From Thiosocius sp049669185 (GTDB lineage: Bacteria; Pseudomonadota; Gammaproteobacteria; Chromatiales; Chromatiaceae), in NCBI GenBank assembly GCA_049669185.1, contig JBATKF010000190.1, positions 1-41,601 of the forward strand: a stretch of DNA of 41,601 nt, written 5' to 3'. A program made the position numbers and the translations under genes. Positions 7,899 through 15,530 of this stretch are shown here, in pieces (within the stretch, counting starts at the first letter, position 1; each line of letters begins with the position of its first letter). The notes beneath the pieces were generated by a model that was not told the origin of the DNA, made no database searches, and saw only the letters and a program-made list of their open reading frames with translations.

Positions 7899-7907
7899 TG
7901 TGGATAA
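7899..7907 (-). promoter_or_regulatory. Consensus DnaA box in the plsC-gyrB gap
   Basis: TGTGGATAA, the exact complement of TTATCCACA, lies between convergent plsC and gyrB, about 5 kb from the likely origin. It may titrate DnaA or be chance; no AT-rich tract accompanies it. Confidence 0.5.
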
Positions 7908-7973
7908 ACCGGTGGATGAAATTTTCTCCTGGACCGATTATCGCGATCCTGCTCGGGGCCAATCGATCAGCAA

Positions 7974-10397
7974 TTAGATATCGAGATTCTCTACCGTCAA
8001 CGCATTGCGCTCGATAAACTCCCGCCGCGGTTCAACCTGATCACCCATAAGGGTGGTGAAGATCTGATCCGAGCCAACCACGTCTTCGATGGTCACCCGC
8101 AATAACCGACGCGAGGTTGGGTCCATCGTGGTTTCCCAGAGCTGTTCCGGGTTCATTTCGCCCAGACCCTTGTAGCGCTGGATATGCTGTCCGCGTTTTG
8201 CCTCGTCCATCAGCCACCCCAGCGCATCTTCAAACGAGGCGACCAGGCAACTTTTTTCGCCGCGCTTGATTTCGGCGTCGTCTCCGAGTAGGCCATCCAG
8301 GTGTTCACCCATCTCGGCGATCTTCTGGTAATCCGAACTATGGAAAAAATCCTGCGGCAGGTGCGTCTGATTGGCAATACCGTGCGTCCAGTGTTCGATC
8401 CGTATACCTGAGGCTTCGCCATCTCCTGTCACATCGACGGTGAGCTGATAGCGGTCTGCGACGCCGCTATCGGCGTTCAAGCGACCCTGCAGCTCGTTCA
8501 ACCAGGCCCGCCAGGCATTCGCATCGGCCAACAGAGCATCGGTCACAGGTGGCATATACAGGAGATGGTGCAATACGCCGGGCAGATAACGCTTTGCGAG
8601 TCGCTGCTGGATCCCATTGACCACGACCATCTTATTTGCGAGGTCCTCTAGAGCGGCCCCCGACATCGGCGGTGCCTCGGCATTTACCTTTAGGCTGGCA
8701 CCATCTAGCGCAGTGCGCAGCAGGTAGGCATTAAGCTCGATATCATCTTTCAGGTAATTCTCCTGCTTACCTTTCTTGACCTTGTACAGAGGCGGCTGAG
8801 CGATATAGATATGGCCACGTTCTATCAGCTCGGGCATCTGTCGATAGAAAAACGTCAGCAGCAGTGTACGGATGTGCGCACCATCGACATCGGCGTCGGT
8901 CATGACGATGATGCGGTGATAACGCAGCTTATCGGGATCGAATTCCTCGCGGCCGATGCCGCAACCCAGCGCTGTGATGAGCGTCCCGACCTCGGCGGAC
9001 GACAGCATCTTGTCGAAGCGTGCCTTTTCGACGTTGAGTATCTTTCCCTTCAAGGGCAGGATCGCCTGGGTGCGCCTGTCCCTTCCCTGTTTCGCGGAAC
9101 CGCCGGCAGAGTCGCCCTCGACGAGGTACAGCTCGGACAGCGCTGGGTCCTTTTCCTGGCAGTCAGCGAGTTTTCCCGGTAGGCCGGCGACATCGAGAAC
9201 ACCCTTGCGCCGGGTCATTTCACGGGCCTTGCGCGCCGCCTCGCGCGCACGTGCCGCTTCAATCATCTTGCCGGCGATGGTCTTGGCCTCGGATGGATTC
9301 TCCACCAGGTACTCTGAGAGCTTCTCGGCTAGTAGCGCCTCCACGATACCCTTCACCTCGGACGAGACCAGTTTGTCCTTGGTCTGCGATGAAAATTTAG
9401 GATCCGGCACCTTCACGGAGAGTACCCCGGTCAGTCCCTCCCGGGCATCGTCCCCCGAGGTACTGACCTTCTGCTTCTTTGCGAGACCCTCGGTCTCTAT
9501 GTAGCTGTTTAGCGTCCTCGTAAGGGCTGCGCGCATCCCTGCCAGATGAGTGCCCCCGTCGCGTTGCGGGATGTTATTGGTAAAGCAGAAGATGGCTTCC
9601 TGATAGGATTCGTTCCATTGCAATGCCACTTCGACGCCGACATCGTTTCGCTCAGCGGTGAAATAAAAAACCTTCTCGTGCAGTGGCGTCTTGTTGCGGT
9701 TTAGGTGCTCCACAAAGGCTCTGATGCCGCCTTCGTACTCAAAGGTATCTTCGCGATCGCTGCGCTCATCGCGCAGTTGGATGCGTACGCCAGAATTCAG
9801 GAAGGACAGCTCGCGCAGGCGTTTCGCCAGAATATCGTAGTGGAACTCTGTATCGGCAAAGATCTCGGGACTCGGATGGAACTTCACCAGGGTCCCTGTT
9901 TTCTCGCTGTCGCCGACGGCAACCATTGGTGATATCGGCACGCCTAGCTGGTAACTCTGCTGATGCTCTTTTCCGTCTCGCCATACCGTCAGGTCGAGGC
10001 GATCCGAGAGGGCGTTGACTACCGAGACACCGACGCCATGCAGACCGCCAGATACCTTGTAGGAGTTGTCGTCGAATTTACCGCCGGCATGCAGTACTGT
10101 CATGATGACCTCTGCCGCCGATATTCCCTCCTCCGCATGGATACCTACCGGGATTCCACGACCATCGTCGCGCACGCTGACGGATTTGTCGCCGTGAATC
10201 ACAACGCGGATCTCTCGGCAATAGCCAGCAAGGGCCTCGTCAATCGCGTTGTCGACGACTTCGAAGACCATGTGATGCAGACCGGTTCCGTCATCAGTGT
10301 CACCGATGTACATGCCCGGTCGCTTGCGAACGGCGTCCAGCCCCTTGAGTACCTTGATCGAGGCGGTGTCGTAACTGGGTCTGGCGGCGTCTGTCAT
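7974..10397 (-). CDS. gyrB: DNA gyrase subunit B
   Basis: The ATPase subunit of gyrase works with GyrA to introduce negative supercoils. It has 807 residues, close to the 804 of E. coli, so it has the long gammaproteobacterial form with the insert in the C-terminal half. Seen in order: GHKL ATPase motifs (EVVDNAIDEAL, DDGRGIPV, GGLHGVGVSVVNAL), transducer domain, TOPRIM motif EGDSAGGSAKQGRDRRTQ with DADVDGAHI, and the tail YKGLGEMNPEQLWETTMDP. I chose the ATG at 10397 (MTDAARPSYDTASIKVLKGL) where conservation starts; the open frame continues 71 codons upstream without similarity. It is the last gene of the dnaA-dnaN-recF-gyrB block and has its own likely promoter. Confidence 0.97.
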   Translation of the reverse strand: MTDAARPSYDTASIKVLKGLDAVRKRPGMYIGDTDDGTGLHHMVFEVVDNAIDEALAGYCREIRVVIHGDKSVSVRDDGRGIPVGIHAEEGISAAEVIMTVLHAGGKFDDNSYKVSGGLHGVGVSVVNALSDRLDLTVWRDGKEHQQSYQLGVPISPMVAVGDSEKTGTLVKFHPSPEIFADTEFHYDILAKRLRELSFLNSGVRIQLRDERSDREDTFEYEGGIRAFVEHLNRNKTPLHEKVFYFTAERNDVGVEVALQWNESYQEAIFCFTNNIPQRDGGTHLAGMRAALTRTLNSYIETEGLAKKQKVSTSGDDAREGLTGVLSVKVPDPKFSSQTKDKLVSSEVKGIVEALLAEKLSEYLVENPSEAKTIAGKMIEAARAREAARKAREMTRRKGVLDVAGLPGKLADCQEKDPALSELYLVEGDSAGGSAKQGRDRRTQAILPLKGKILNVEKARFDKMLSSAEVGTLITALGCGIGREEFDPDKLRYHRIIVMTDADVDGAHIRTLLLTFFYRQMPELIERGHIYIAQPPLYKVKKGKQENYLKDDIELNAYLLRTALDGASLKVNAEAPPMSGAALEDLANKMVVVNGIQQRLAKRYLPGVLHHLLYMPPVTDALLADANAWRAWLNELQGRLNADSGVADRYQLTVDVTGDGEASGIRIEHWTHGIANQTHLPQDFFHSSDYQKIAEMGEHLDGLLGDDAEIKRGEKSCLVASFEDALGWLMDEAKRGQHIQRYKGLGEMNPEQLWETTMDPTSRRLLRVTIEDVVGSDQIFTTLMGDQVEPRREFIERNALTVENLDI

Positions 10398-10442
10398 GCT
10401 ATACGGTGATGGTGTCGAGGAGTAAATCAGAGGCAACACCCC

Positions 10443-10448
10443 ATTATA
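10443..10448 (-). promoter_or_regulatory. -10 element of a gyrB promoter
   Basis: On the minus strand a perfect TATAAT, directly preceded by TG, lies 46 bases before the gyrB start in the 187-base recF-gyrB gap. The -35 region is weak. The same TGTATAAT form occurs before glyQ. It suggests gyrB has a separate promoter besides read-through from recF. Confidence 0.45.
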
Positions 10449-10584
10449 CATCGCCCAAGCCGTGTTTTCCCTAGCAAACTGTCGGACTTGACGGTTATAT
10501 AGTCGGCTAAGAATCCCGCGGCGTTTCGATCCTAGACTGCCGATCTGCGACGCGAAGGCTCTTGATTCCGGCATTTCCCACGTC

Positions 10585-11658
10585 TTAATCCCCGACCACC
10601 AGGCGCCCATGTTCCACGTGGAACACCATTGACGGCTGATTGGCTACAAGAGCGCCCTCCTCGATTCTGGTGAGAAAAACCTGTGCCTCACGTTGTTCCA
10701 GCTCGGCGATCAATCGTGCACGATTCTCTCTATCCAGTTCCGCCGCGAGGTCGTCCACCAAGAGCACAGGCGCTACACCCTTCGCCTCGGTGATCATATC
10801 CATGACCCCCAAGTTCAGTGCCAGGACCAGTAATTTTTGCTGACCCCGAGAGAGTGACTTTTCGGCGGACGCGCCGTCCACCATGAGATCCAGTTCTGCT
10901 CGCTGTGGGCCAGCTGTCGTATAACCAACGCGCAGATCCTGATCGACCCTCTGATGCAATAGATCCTTGAGGCCAATGTCGTTGCCCCATCCGCGCCGAT
11001 AGCGCCAACCTAGATCGAAATTCACCGACCATCGCTGCAACAAGTCCAGTACGCGGGGCAAAAGGGATTTAATGAAGGCGGCCCTGCGCCTGTCCATCAT
11101 GGCAGCGGCCGTATCGATTGGTTCATGCCAGTGGCGTACGGCGGCAGTCGGCCCTCGGCGTAGGGCCGCATTGCGCTGCCTCAGTGCGCGCTGAAATGCC
11201 GTTATTACGTCCAGATAAGTCGGTTCCACGTGGAACAACCCGAGGTCGATAAAACGCCGTCTTACCTCAGGGCCTAGGCCCAATAACAGTTGCGGTTGTG
11301 ATCCAATCCATTGAAGCGGCAGCGTCTCCGCCAGAGTTGACCGCTTTTTCACATCCTTTCCGTTCAGGCGACAGATTAGACTGGATTTTTCCCTGCGCAC
11401 GCCGAGCCGCGAGCGAACACCTCCGCTTTCCCTAAAGAGCTGCACAATCACTGAGGTGGCATCGGCGCCTTTTCGAATCAACGGTCCGGCATCGCTGTGC
11501 CGAAATGTCCGACCACGCCCCGCGAGGTAGATCGCTTCCAGGACGGATGTCTTTCCAGCACCATTGGGACCCTGAACAAAGTTCAATCCAGGCCCTGGCT
11601 CGATGCAGAGCTGCTCGACAATGCGCAGGTTGACAATCTCTAGCGAGGCAATCTGCAC
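10585..11658 (-). CDS. recF: DNA replication/repair protein RecF
   Basis: RecF is an SMC-like ATPase that helps load RecA at single-strand gaps with RecO and RecR. The 357-residue protein has Walker A GPNGAGKTS near residue 30, the ABC signature SLSRGQQKLLVLAL, and Walker B PVLLVDDLAAELD. The family motif RRRFIDLGLFHVEP is present near residue 140. It lies 66 bases downstream of dnaN, with a hairpin between them. Two stretches encoding F-H-V-E, at codons about 142 and 346, are exact palindromes GTTCCACGTGGAAC matching the gammaproteobacterial parS core, so the gene appears to double as the chromosomal ParB loading region. Confidence 0.96.
   Translation of the reverse strand: MQIASLEIVNLRIVEQLCIEPGPGLNFVQGPNGAGKTSVLEAIYLAGRGRTFRHSDAGPLIRKGADATSVIVQLFRESGGVRSRLGVRREKSSLICRLNGKDVKKRSTLAETLPLQWIGSQPQLLLGLGPEVRRRFIDLGLFHVEPTYLDVITAFQRALRQRNAALRRGPTAAVRHWHEPIDTAAAMMDRRRAAFIKSLLPRVLDLLQRWSVNFDLGWRYRRGWGNDIGLKDLLHQRVDQDLRVGYTTAGPQRAELDLMVDGASAEKSLSRGQQKLLVLALNLGVMDMITEAKGVAPVLLVDDLAAELDRENRARLIAELEQREAQVFLTRIEEGALVANQPSMVFHVEHGRLVVGD
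10610..10625. promoter_or_regulatory. parS: parS site 1 (ParB-binding centromere), inside recF
   Basis: TGTTCCACGTGGAACA is a perfect 16-base palindrome. It has the core GTTCCACGTGGAAC that I know as the parS sequence of Pseudomonas and related gammaproteobacteria. It lies in the last codons of recF, about 16 kb from parAB. ParB should load here as a CTP-dependent clamp to drive origin segregation. Confidence 0.85.
11223..11236. promoter_or_regulatory. parS: parS site 2, inside recF
   Basis: A second exact GTTCCACGTGGAAC, 612 bases from the first centre to centre. It is within the conserved RecF motif FHVEP. The next flanking base pair is not symmetrical, so it matches the 14-base core but not the full 16. 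No further exact copy was seen in the window. Confidence 0.82.
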
Positions 11659-11679
11659 GACGCCCGCTTCAGCGCAAGA

Positions 11680-11699
11680 AAGGGGCCTTTCGGCCCCTT
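11680..11699 (-). terminator. Hairpin between dnaN and recF
   Basis: On the minus strand AAGGGGCC-GAAA-GGCCCCTT forms an 8-base stem with a stable GNRA loop, followed by TCTT. It sits 22 bases before recF and after dnaN. The short T-tract suggests partial termination or attenuation that lowers recF expression relative to dnaN. Confidence 0.6.
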
Positions 11700-11724
11700 G
11701 TCTTATGAGCCATCCGCAACCCGA

Positions 11725-12825
11725 TCACAATCGCATTGGCATCACTACATAGCGACATTCACTCGCGTCCTCTTGTGTCAGCAGGCTGCTGGAATTCGAA
11801 TCGATCACTGCCATCTGGACCTGATCTCCGTCGAGGACCCCGAGCACGTCTAGTAGATAACCTACGTTGAAGCCAATAGTCATCTCCGCGCCACTGTAGT
11901 CGACCTCAACCTCTTCTTCAGCCTCGTCCTGCTCAGGATTGTGTGCCTGCAGATGCAACAGCCCCTGACTGAGACGAAATCGTATCCCGCGATACTTTTC
12001 GTTGGACAGGATTGCCGTTCTTGCAAGTGCCTGTCTCAGCGTATCCCGGTCTGCCAACATTAGCGAGGAATCTCCACTCGGCATTACACGCTCGTAGTCT
12101 GGGAATCTGCCGTCTATCAATTTCGTTGTGAAACTGATCGGTCCTTGATGGAGCCTTAAGTGGCTGCTGCTGATCTCCAGCTGGGCCTCGGCGTCTGGGT
12201 CGTTTAGCAGCCGCCCTAGTTCGATCACTGCCTTACGCGGCAGGATGACCTGCAGATCCATCCCGATTGCGCCATCGAAAGCGGCGTCGCAGAGCGCCAG
12301 CCGATGCCCATCGGTCGCCACTGCCCTCACTCTGCCTGGCCGGATCTCAAGGAGCAGGCCATTCAAGTAATAGCGCACATCCTGCTGCGCCATCGCAAAC
12401 TGCGTCCTCTCTATGAGCCGCTTGATGGCACCTACAGAAAGACTGAAGGTCTCACTGGCTTGGGTCGGTTCGATGCTTGGGTAGTCCTGAGCGGGTAGCG
12501 TGCCCAGTGTGTATCGCCCTCGACCAGAACGCAGCACGGCCTTGTCCCCCTCTACCTCGAGACTTAGATCTGCGGACTCTGGCAGGGCCTTGCAGATATC
12601 CATGAGTTTTCGCGCTGGTAGCGTGAATTCAATCTCACCGCTGCATTGAACCTTGGTACGCGTCTTCAGTTCCACCTCGAGATCGGTGGCGGTCAGCGAG
12701 AGATCATTATCCTTCACTGAAATCAGCACATTGGCTAAAATTGGGAGGGTCTGTCTGCGCTCTACGACGCCAACCACCTGTTGCAATGGCTTCAGCAGGT
12801 CATCCCGGTTGGCGCTGATTTTCAT
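11725..12825 (-). CDS. dnaN: DNA polymerase III beta sliding clamp
   Basis: The beta subunit forms a ring dimer around DNA that tethers polymerase III and other partners. The 366 residues match the E. coli length exactly. The protein begins MKISANRDDLLKPLQQVVGVVERRQT and ends in YVVMPMRL, the C-terminal segment that shapes the partner-binding cleft. Three repeated clamp domains cover the length. The ATG at 12825 has GGAGA about ten bases upstream. It lies between dnaA and recF in the standard order, separated from dnaA by a 232-base AT-rich gap with a DnaA box. Confidence 0.97.
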   Translation of the reverse strand: MKISANRDDLLKPLQQVVGVVERRQTLPILANVLISVKDNDLSLTATDLEVELKTRTKVQCSGEIEFTLPARKLMDICKALPESADLSLEVEGDKAVLRSGRGRYTLGTLPAQDYPSIEPTQASETFSLSVGAIKRLIERTQFAMAQQDVRYYLNGLLLEIRPGRVRAVATDGHRLALCDAAFDGAIGMDLQVILPRKAVIELGRLLNDPDAEAQLEISSSHLRLHQGPISFTTKLIDGRFPDYERVMPSGDSSLMLADRDTLRQALARTAILSNEKYRGIRFRLSQGLLHLQAHNPEQDEAEEEVEVDYSGAEMTIGFNVGYLLDVLGVLDGDQVQMAVIDSNSSSLLTQEDASECRYVVMPMRL

Positions 12826-13057
12826 TCTGCTTGTTCTCCGTCTCTCTATAATTTAAGTTTTTTTTAAAAAAAAATTATTATTATTACTAGCAAGTCATCA
12901 AACAGGGAGTAAGATCGATTTTCCTATATTTTTTAGAAACTTATACCAAGCTTTTATCGTCTCAAACCTGGGCTGAACCGCTTGGGGAGCCTGTAGACCC
13001 TTTGTGGATAAAATCTCCTTATCTGTCGACTGCCATTTTGTCCCGCTTTGCCCAACA
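12826..13057. other. dnaA-dnaN intergenic region: AT-rich tract plus DnaA box, candidate origin element
   Basis: This gap holds a run of about 45 bases almost entirely A/T (12848-12890, including tandem TTA repeats), a second AT-rich stretch (12920-12960), and an exact DnaA box TGTGGATAA at 13003-13011. In some bacteria the unwinding element lies between dnaA and dnaN. It may be the DNA-unwinding element of the origin, or part of a bipartite origin with 14420-14895. It must also hold any dnaN promoter. Confidence 0.5.
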
Positions 13058-14419
13058 TCAATTGCTCAGGGTTCTCAACAGGTTGTTGTAATCCTCCTCA
13101 ACCCGATGGTCGCTGTCTCGCAGTTCGGCGATCTTGCGGGTCGCGTAGAGTACGGTGGTGTGATCTCTACCGCCGAAAGCCTCGCCGATCTCCGGCAGAC
13201 TGTGATTCGTCAGCTCTTTGGCCAGGGTCATCGCCACCTGCCGGGGTCGGGCAATCGTTCGACTGCGCCGTGCGGATAACAGATCAGACGTGCGGATCTT
13301 GTAGTACTCGGCGACGGTGCGTTGGATATTGTCGACTGTGACTAGCTTGTCCTGCGCAGCGATCATGTCGCGCAAGGCCTCTTTGGCAAACTCAATGGTG
13401 ATCGGTCGGCCGGTGAAATGGGCGTTCGCTACGATCCGACGCAGTGCCCCCTCGAGTTCACGTACGTTAGAGCGCACTCTCTTGCCGATGAAGAAGGCCA
13501 CTTCGTTAGGCAGTTCTACATCGAACAGTTGTTGAGCCTTGCTTTTCAAGATGGCAACGCGGGTCTCGAGGTCGGGCGGTTCTACAGCGACCGTCAGACC
13601 CCAGCCAAAACGTGACTTCAGGCGGTCTTCGAGCCCGTCTACCTCCTTTGGGAAACGGTCACTGGTTAGGATGATCTGCTGCTGCGATTCGAACAGGGCA
13701 TTGAAGGTATGAAAGAATTCCTCCTGCGATCGCTCCTTACCGGCAAAGAACTGCACATCGTCGATCAAGAGCGCATTGACAGAGCGCATCTTGCGCTTGA
13801 AATTATCGATAGTGCCGTGCTGCAGCGCCTTTACCATCTCAGCCACGAACCCCTCCGAGTGCATATACAACACCTGAGCGCCCGGGTTATTGTGCAGGAT
13901 GCGGTTACCGACAGCGTGCATCAGGTGTGTCTTGCCAAGACCAACACCACCGTAAATGAAGAGAGGGTTATAGACGCGACCGGGATTGTCCCCAATCTGC
14001 ATACTCGCAGCGCGTGCAAGCTGATTCGATTTACCCTCGACGAAGCTGCCGAAGGTGAAGTCGGGATTCGTTGTGGGCTTAAGCGCAGCCGACGGTGGTT
14101 GTCTTGGTTGGCTTTCAGCGTCGACGGCACTATCCCGGGCCGGCGGGGCGTTCGCTGCAGCCCCGAGGCTGCGCGGCGCACTGCCTATCTCCAGACTTAT
14201 CTTCAGCGCACCGCCCTGACCTAGATCGATCACATAACCCCGCATCTGTTCTAGATAGTGCTTCTTCACCCAGTCTAGAACGAAGGCGTTTGGCGCCATA
14301 AGCCGCAAGTGTCGGTCTTCTTGGATGCAATGTAGGGGTCGAATCCAAGTGTTGAACTGCTGATTGGGTATTTCGTTCCCAAGCCGATTGAGGCAGTGCT
14401 GCCAGGGATCAATAGCCAT
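13058..14419 (-). CDS. dnaA: Chromosomal replication initiator DnaA
   Basis: DnaA binds DnaA boxes at oriC, melts the DNA and helps load DnaB. The 453-residue protein has domain I (MAIDPWQHCLNRLGNEIP... QQFNTWIRPL), a variable linker near residues 85-120, the AAA+ domain with Walker A GGVGLGKTHLMHA and Walker B LLIDDVQFFAGK, and the C-terminal DNA-binding signature GGRDHTTVLYATRKI. I chose the ATG at 14419 because domain I starts there; the frame stays open for 41 codons upstream without family similarity. A ribosome-site-like AAGG lies about 15 bases before it. It heads the minus-strand block and diverges from rpmH. Confidence 0.97.
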   Translation of the reverse strand: MAIDPWQHCLNRLGNEIPNQQFNTWIRPLHCIQEDRHLRLMAPNAFVLDWVKKHYLEQMRGYVIDLGQGGALKISLEIGSAPRSLGAAANAPPARDSAVDAESQPRQPPSAALKPTTNPDFTFGSFVEGKSNQLARAASMQIGDNPGRVYNPLFIYGGVGLGKTHLMHAVGNRILHNNPGAQVLYMHSEGFVAEMVKALQHGTIDNFKRKMRSVNALLIDDVQFFAGKERSQEEFFHTFNALFESQQQIILTSDRFPKEVDGLEDRLKSRFGWGLTVAVEPPDLETRVAILKSKAQQLFDVELPNEVAFFIGKRVRSNVRELEGALRRIVANAHFTGRPITIEFAKEALRDMIAAQDKLVTVDNIQRTVAEYYKIRTSDLLSARRSRTIARPRQVAMTLAKELTNHSLPEIGEAFGGRDHTTVLYATRKIAELRDSDHRVEEDYNNLLRTLSN

Positions 14420-14623
14420 TTTTTTGAAAATCTGCCTTGTAGCCGACACCGCGCAGAGGCTGGTATCGGTGGTGTAAATTATTTTTTGTGACATCCCAAC
14501 ACCGATAGGGCTGATGGGATTCCGTCCGTCCGCCAATGCCACCGCTGACCGAATAAGTCGTATCTTAGGACCGCCTGCAGAATTGGGTGAACGGTCGTCA
14601 TAGTGTAAACGCTGTAGCTCTAG

Positions 14624-14632
14624 TTATCCACA
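14624..14632 (+). promoter_or_regulatory. Consensus DnaA box in the dnaA-rpmH gap
   Basis: TTATCCACA matches the strong DnaA box exactly. It lies immediately before an AT-rich tract and about 205 bases upstream of dnaA. Confidence 0.8.
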
Positions 14633-14768
14633 GCCTGTTTTAATTGAACCACCTTTTTTAAAAGAGATTTTTTGAAAGTAAATACTTACAAACTTTAGAG
14701 CTTGCCAGTCTGCTGCGGGCTTCCGCGCGGCGCTTTGGTAACGGCGGCCCCATCTTCCCCGCACGGCG

Positions 14769-14797
14769 TTGACTTGTCTGGATAATCCACCTATCCT
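14769..14797 (+). promoter_or_regulatory. Sigma-70 promoter of rpmH-rnpA
   Basis: TTGACT, a 17-base spacer and TATCCT form a good promoter pointing to rpmH, with transcription predicted near 14804 and a leader of about 92 bases. A one-mismatch DnaA box lies in the spacer, so DnaA could affect it. Confidence 0.65.
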
Positions 14798-14895
14798 CTC
14801 GCGGCCTTGCGACGGGCATGTTCTTGAGTTTGTGCGTCAACGTCCGAAGCCAGAGTCACCGAAAACCAACTGCTGAGAAAGCCCGGAACTGAGTC

Positions 14896-15030
14896 ATGAA
14901 ACGTACCTTCCAACCAAGTCGCCTGAAGCGCGCCCGTACCCACGGCTTCCGGGCCCGGATGGCTACCCGCAATGGCCGAAAAGTTATCAATGCGAGGCGT
15001 GCCAAGGGCCGTGCGCGCCTAATCCCCTGA
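14896..15030 (+). CDS. rpmH: 50S ribosomal protein L34
   Basis: L34 is a small basic protein of the large ribosomal subunit. The 44-residue sequence MKRTFQPSRLKRARTHGF...RMATRNGRKVINARRAKGR...RLIP matches the family over its whole length. It is the first gene rightward from the origin. Its TGA stop at 15028-15030 shares its A with an ATG that is the likely translation start of rnpA. Confidence 0.97.
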   Translation: MKRTFQPSRLKRARTHGFRARMATRNGRKVINARRAKGRARLIP

Positions 15031-15427
15031 TGCCTGAAGGTAAAAAAGGCCCTCGCAGATCCTAGACAGACGCTTTCCGCAGGCGGCACGTCTCACCGTT
15101 GCTGCACAGTATGAACGTGTGTTCACAAATTCCCGTCGCTCGGCCGATGCCTTTTTTACGGTCCTCGCGGCTCGGGACCAAGATAACGTAACCGCTCGCC
15201 TCGGTCTGGCGATTTCGAAGAAGCAAGTGCGAAGAGCCGTCGATAGAAACCGGTTAAAGCGGTTGGCGCGTGATGTCTTTCGCCTTCATCGCGGTGAACT
15301 TGACGGCCTGGATCTAGTCGTGATGGCCCGCGCCAAAGCAACGACAACAGACAACCGAACGCTCTGTGAAGCCCTGCTTCGCCACTTTCTGCGTCTGGCG
15401 AAAGCGGCGAACTCCCCGATGCCTTGA
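15030..15427 (+). CDS. rnpA: Ribonuclease P protein component; apparent -1 shift near the start
   Basis: RnpA is the protein subunit that helps RNase P RNA trim the 5' ends of tRNA precursors. The conserved body (FPQAARLTVAAQYERVFTNS, LGLAISKKQVRRAVDRNRLK, the RNR signature) is intact up to 15427. In that frame no ATG, GTG, TTG or CTG occurs between a stop at 15041 and the GTG at 15119, which would delete the conserved first strand. An ATG at 15030, overlapping the rpmH stop, opens MPEGKK in another frame and reaches the body if reading shifts by -1 at the six-A run 15042-15047, giving about 132 residues. This could be programmed slippage, an ATC start at 15059, or one base missing from the assembly. 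yidD, which usually follows, is absent. Confidence 0.85.
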
Positions 15428-15530
15428 TGCATTGCATCGTGATGCAGTGCCGCGGTGCGGACGCTAGGCATACGGGTTAAACTGCGGCCCTTTGCGCCCC
15501 CACCCCAGGTTGGATTTGACCTTTAGGCAG

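Larger units (their letters stand above)
14420..14895. other. oriC: Candidate oriC between dnaA and rpmH
   Basis: The 476-base divergent gap has an exact DnaA box TTATCCACA at 14624-14632. An AT-rich stretch follows directly (14636-14700, with runs such as TTTTTTAAAAGAGATTTTTT). A one-mismatch box TCTGGATAA is at 14777-14785. A -10-like TACACT for dnaA on the minus strand (14607-14602) would place the exact box over its -35 region, suggesting DnaA autoregulation. The rpmH promoter also lies here. The dnaA-rpmH gap is the origin in Pseudomonas, so this is the leading candidate; box density is lower than in E. coli. Confidence 0.6.
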
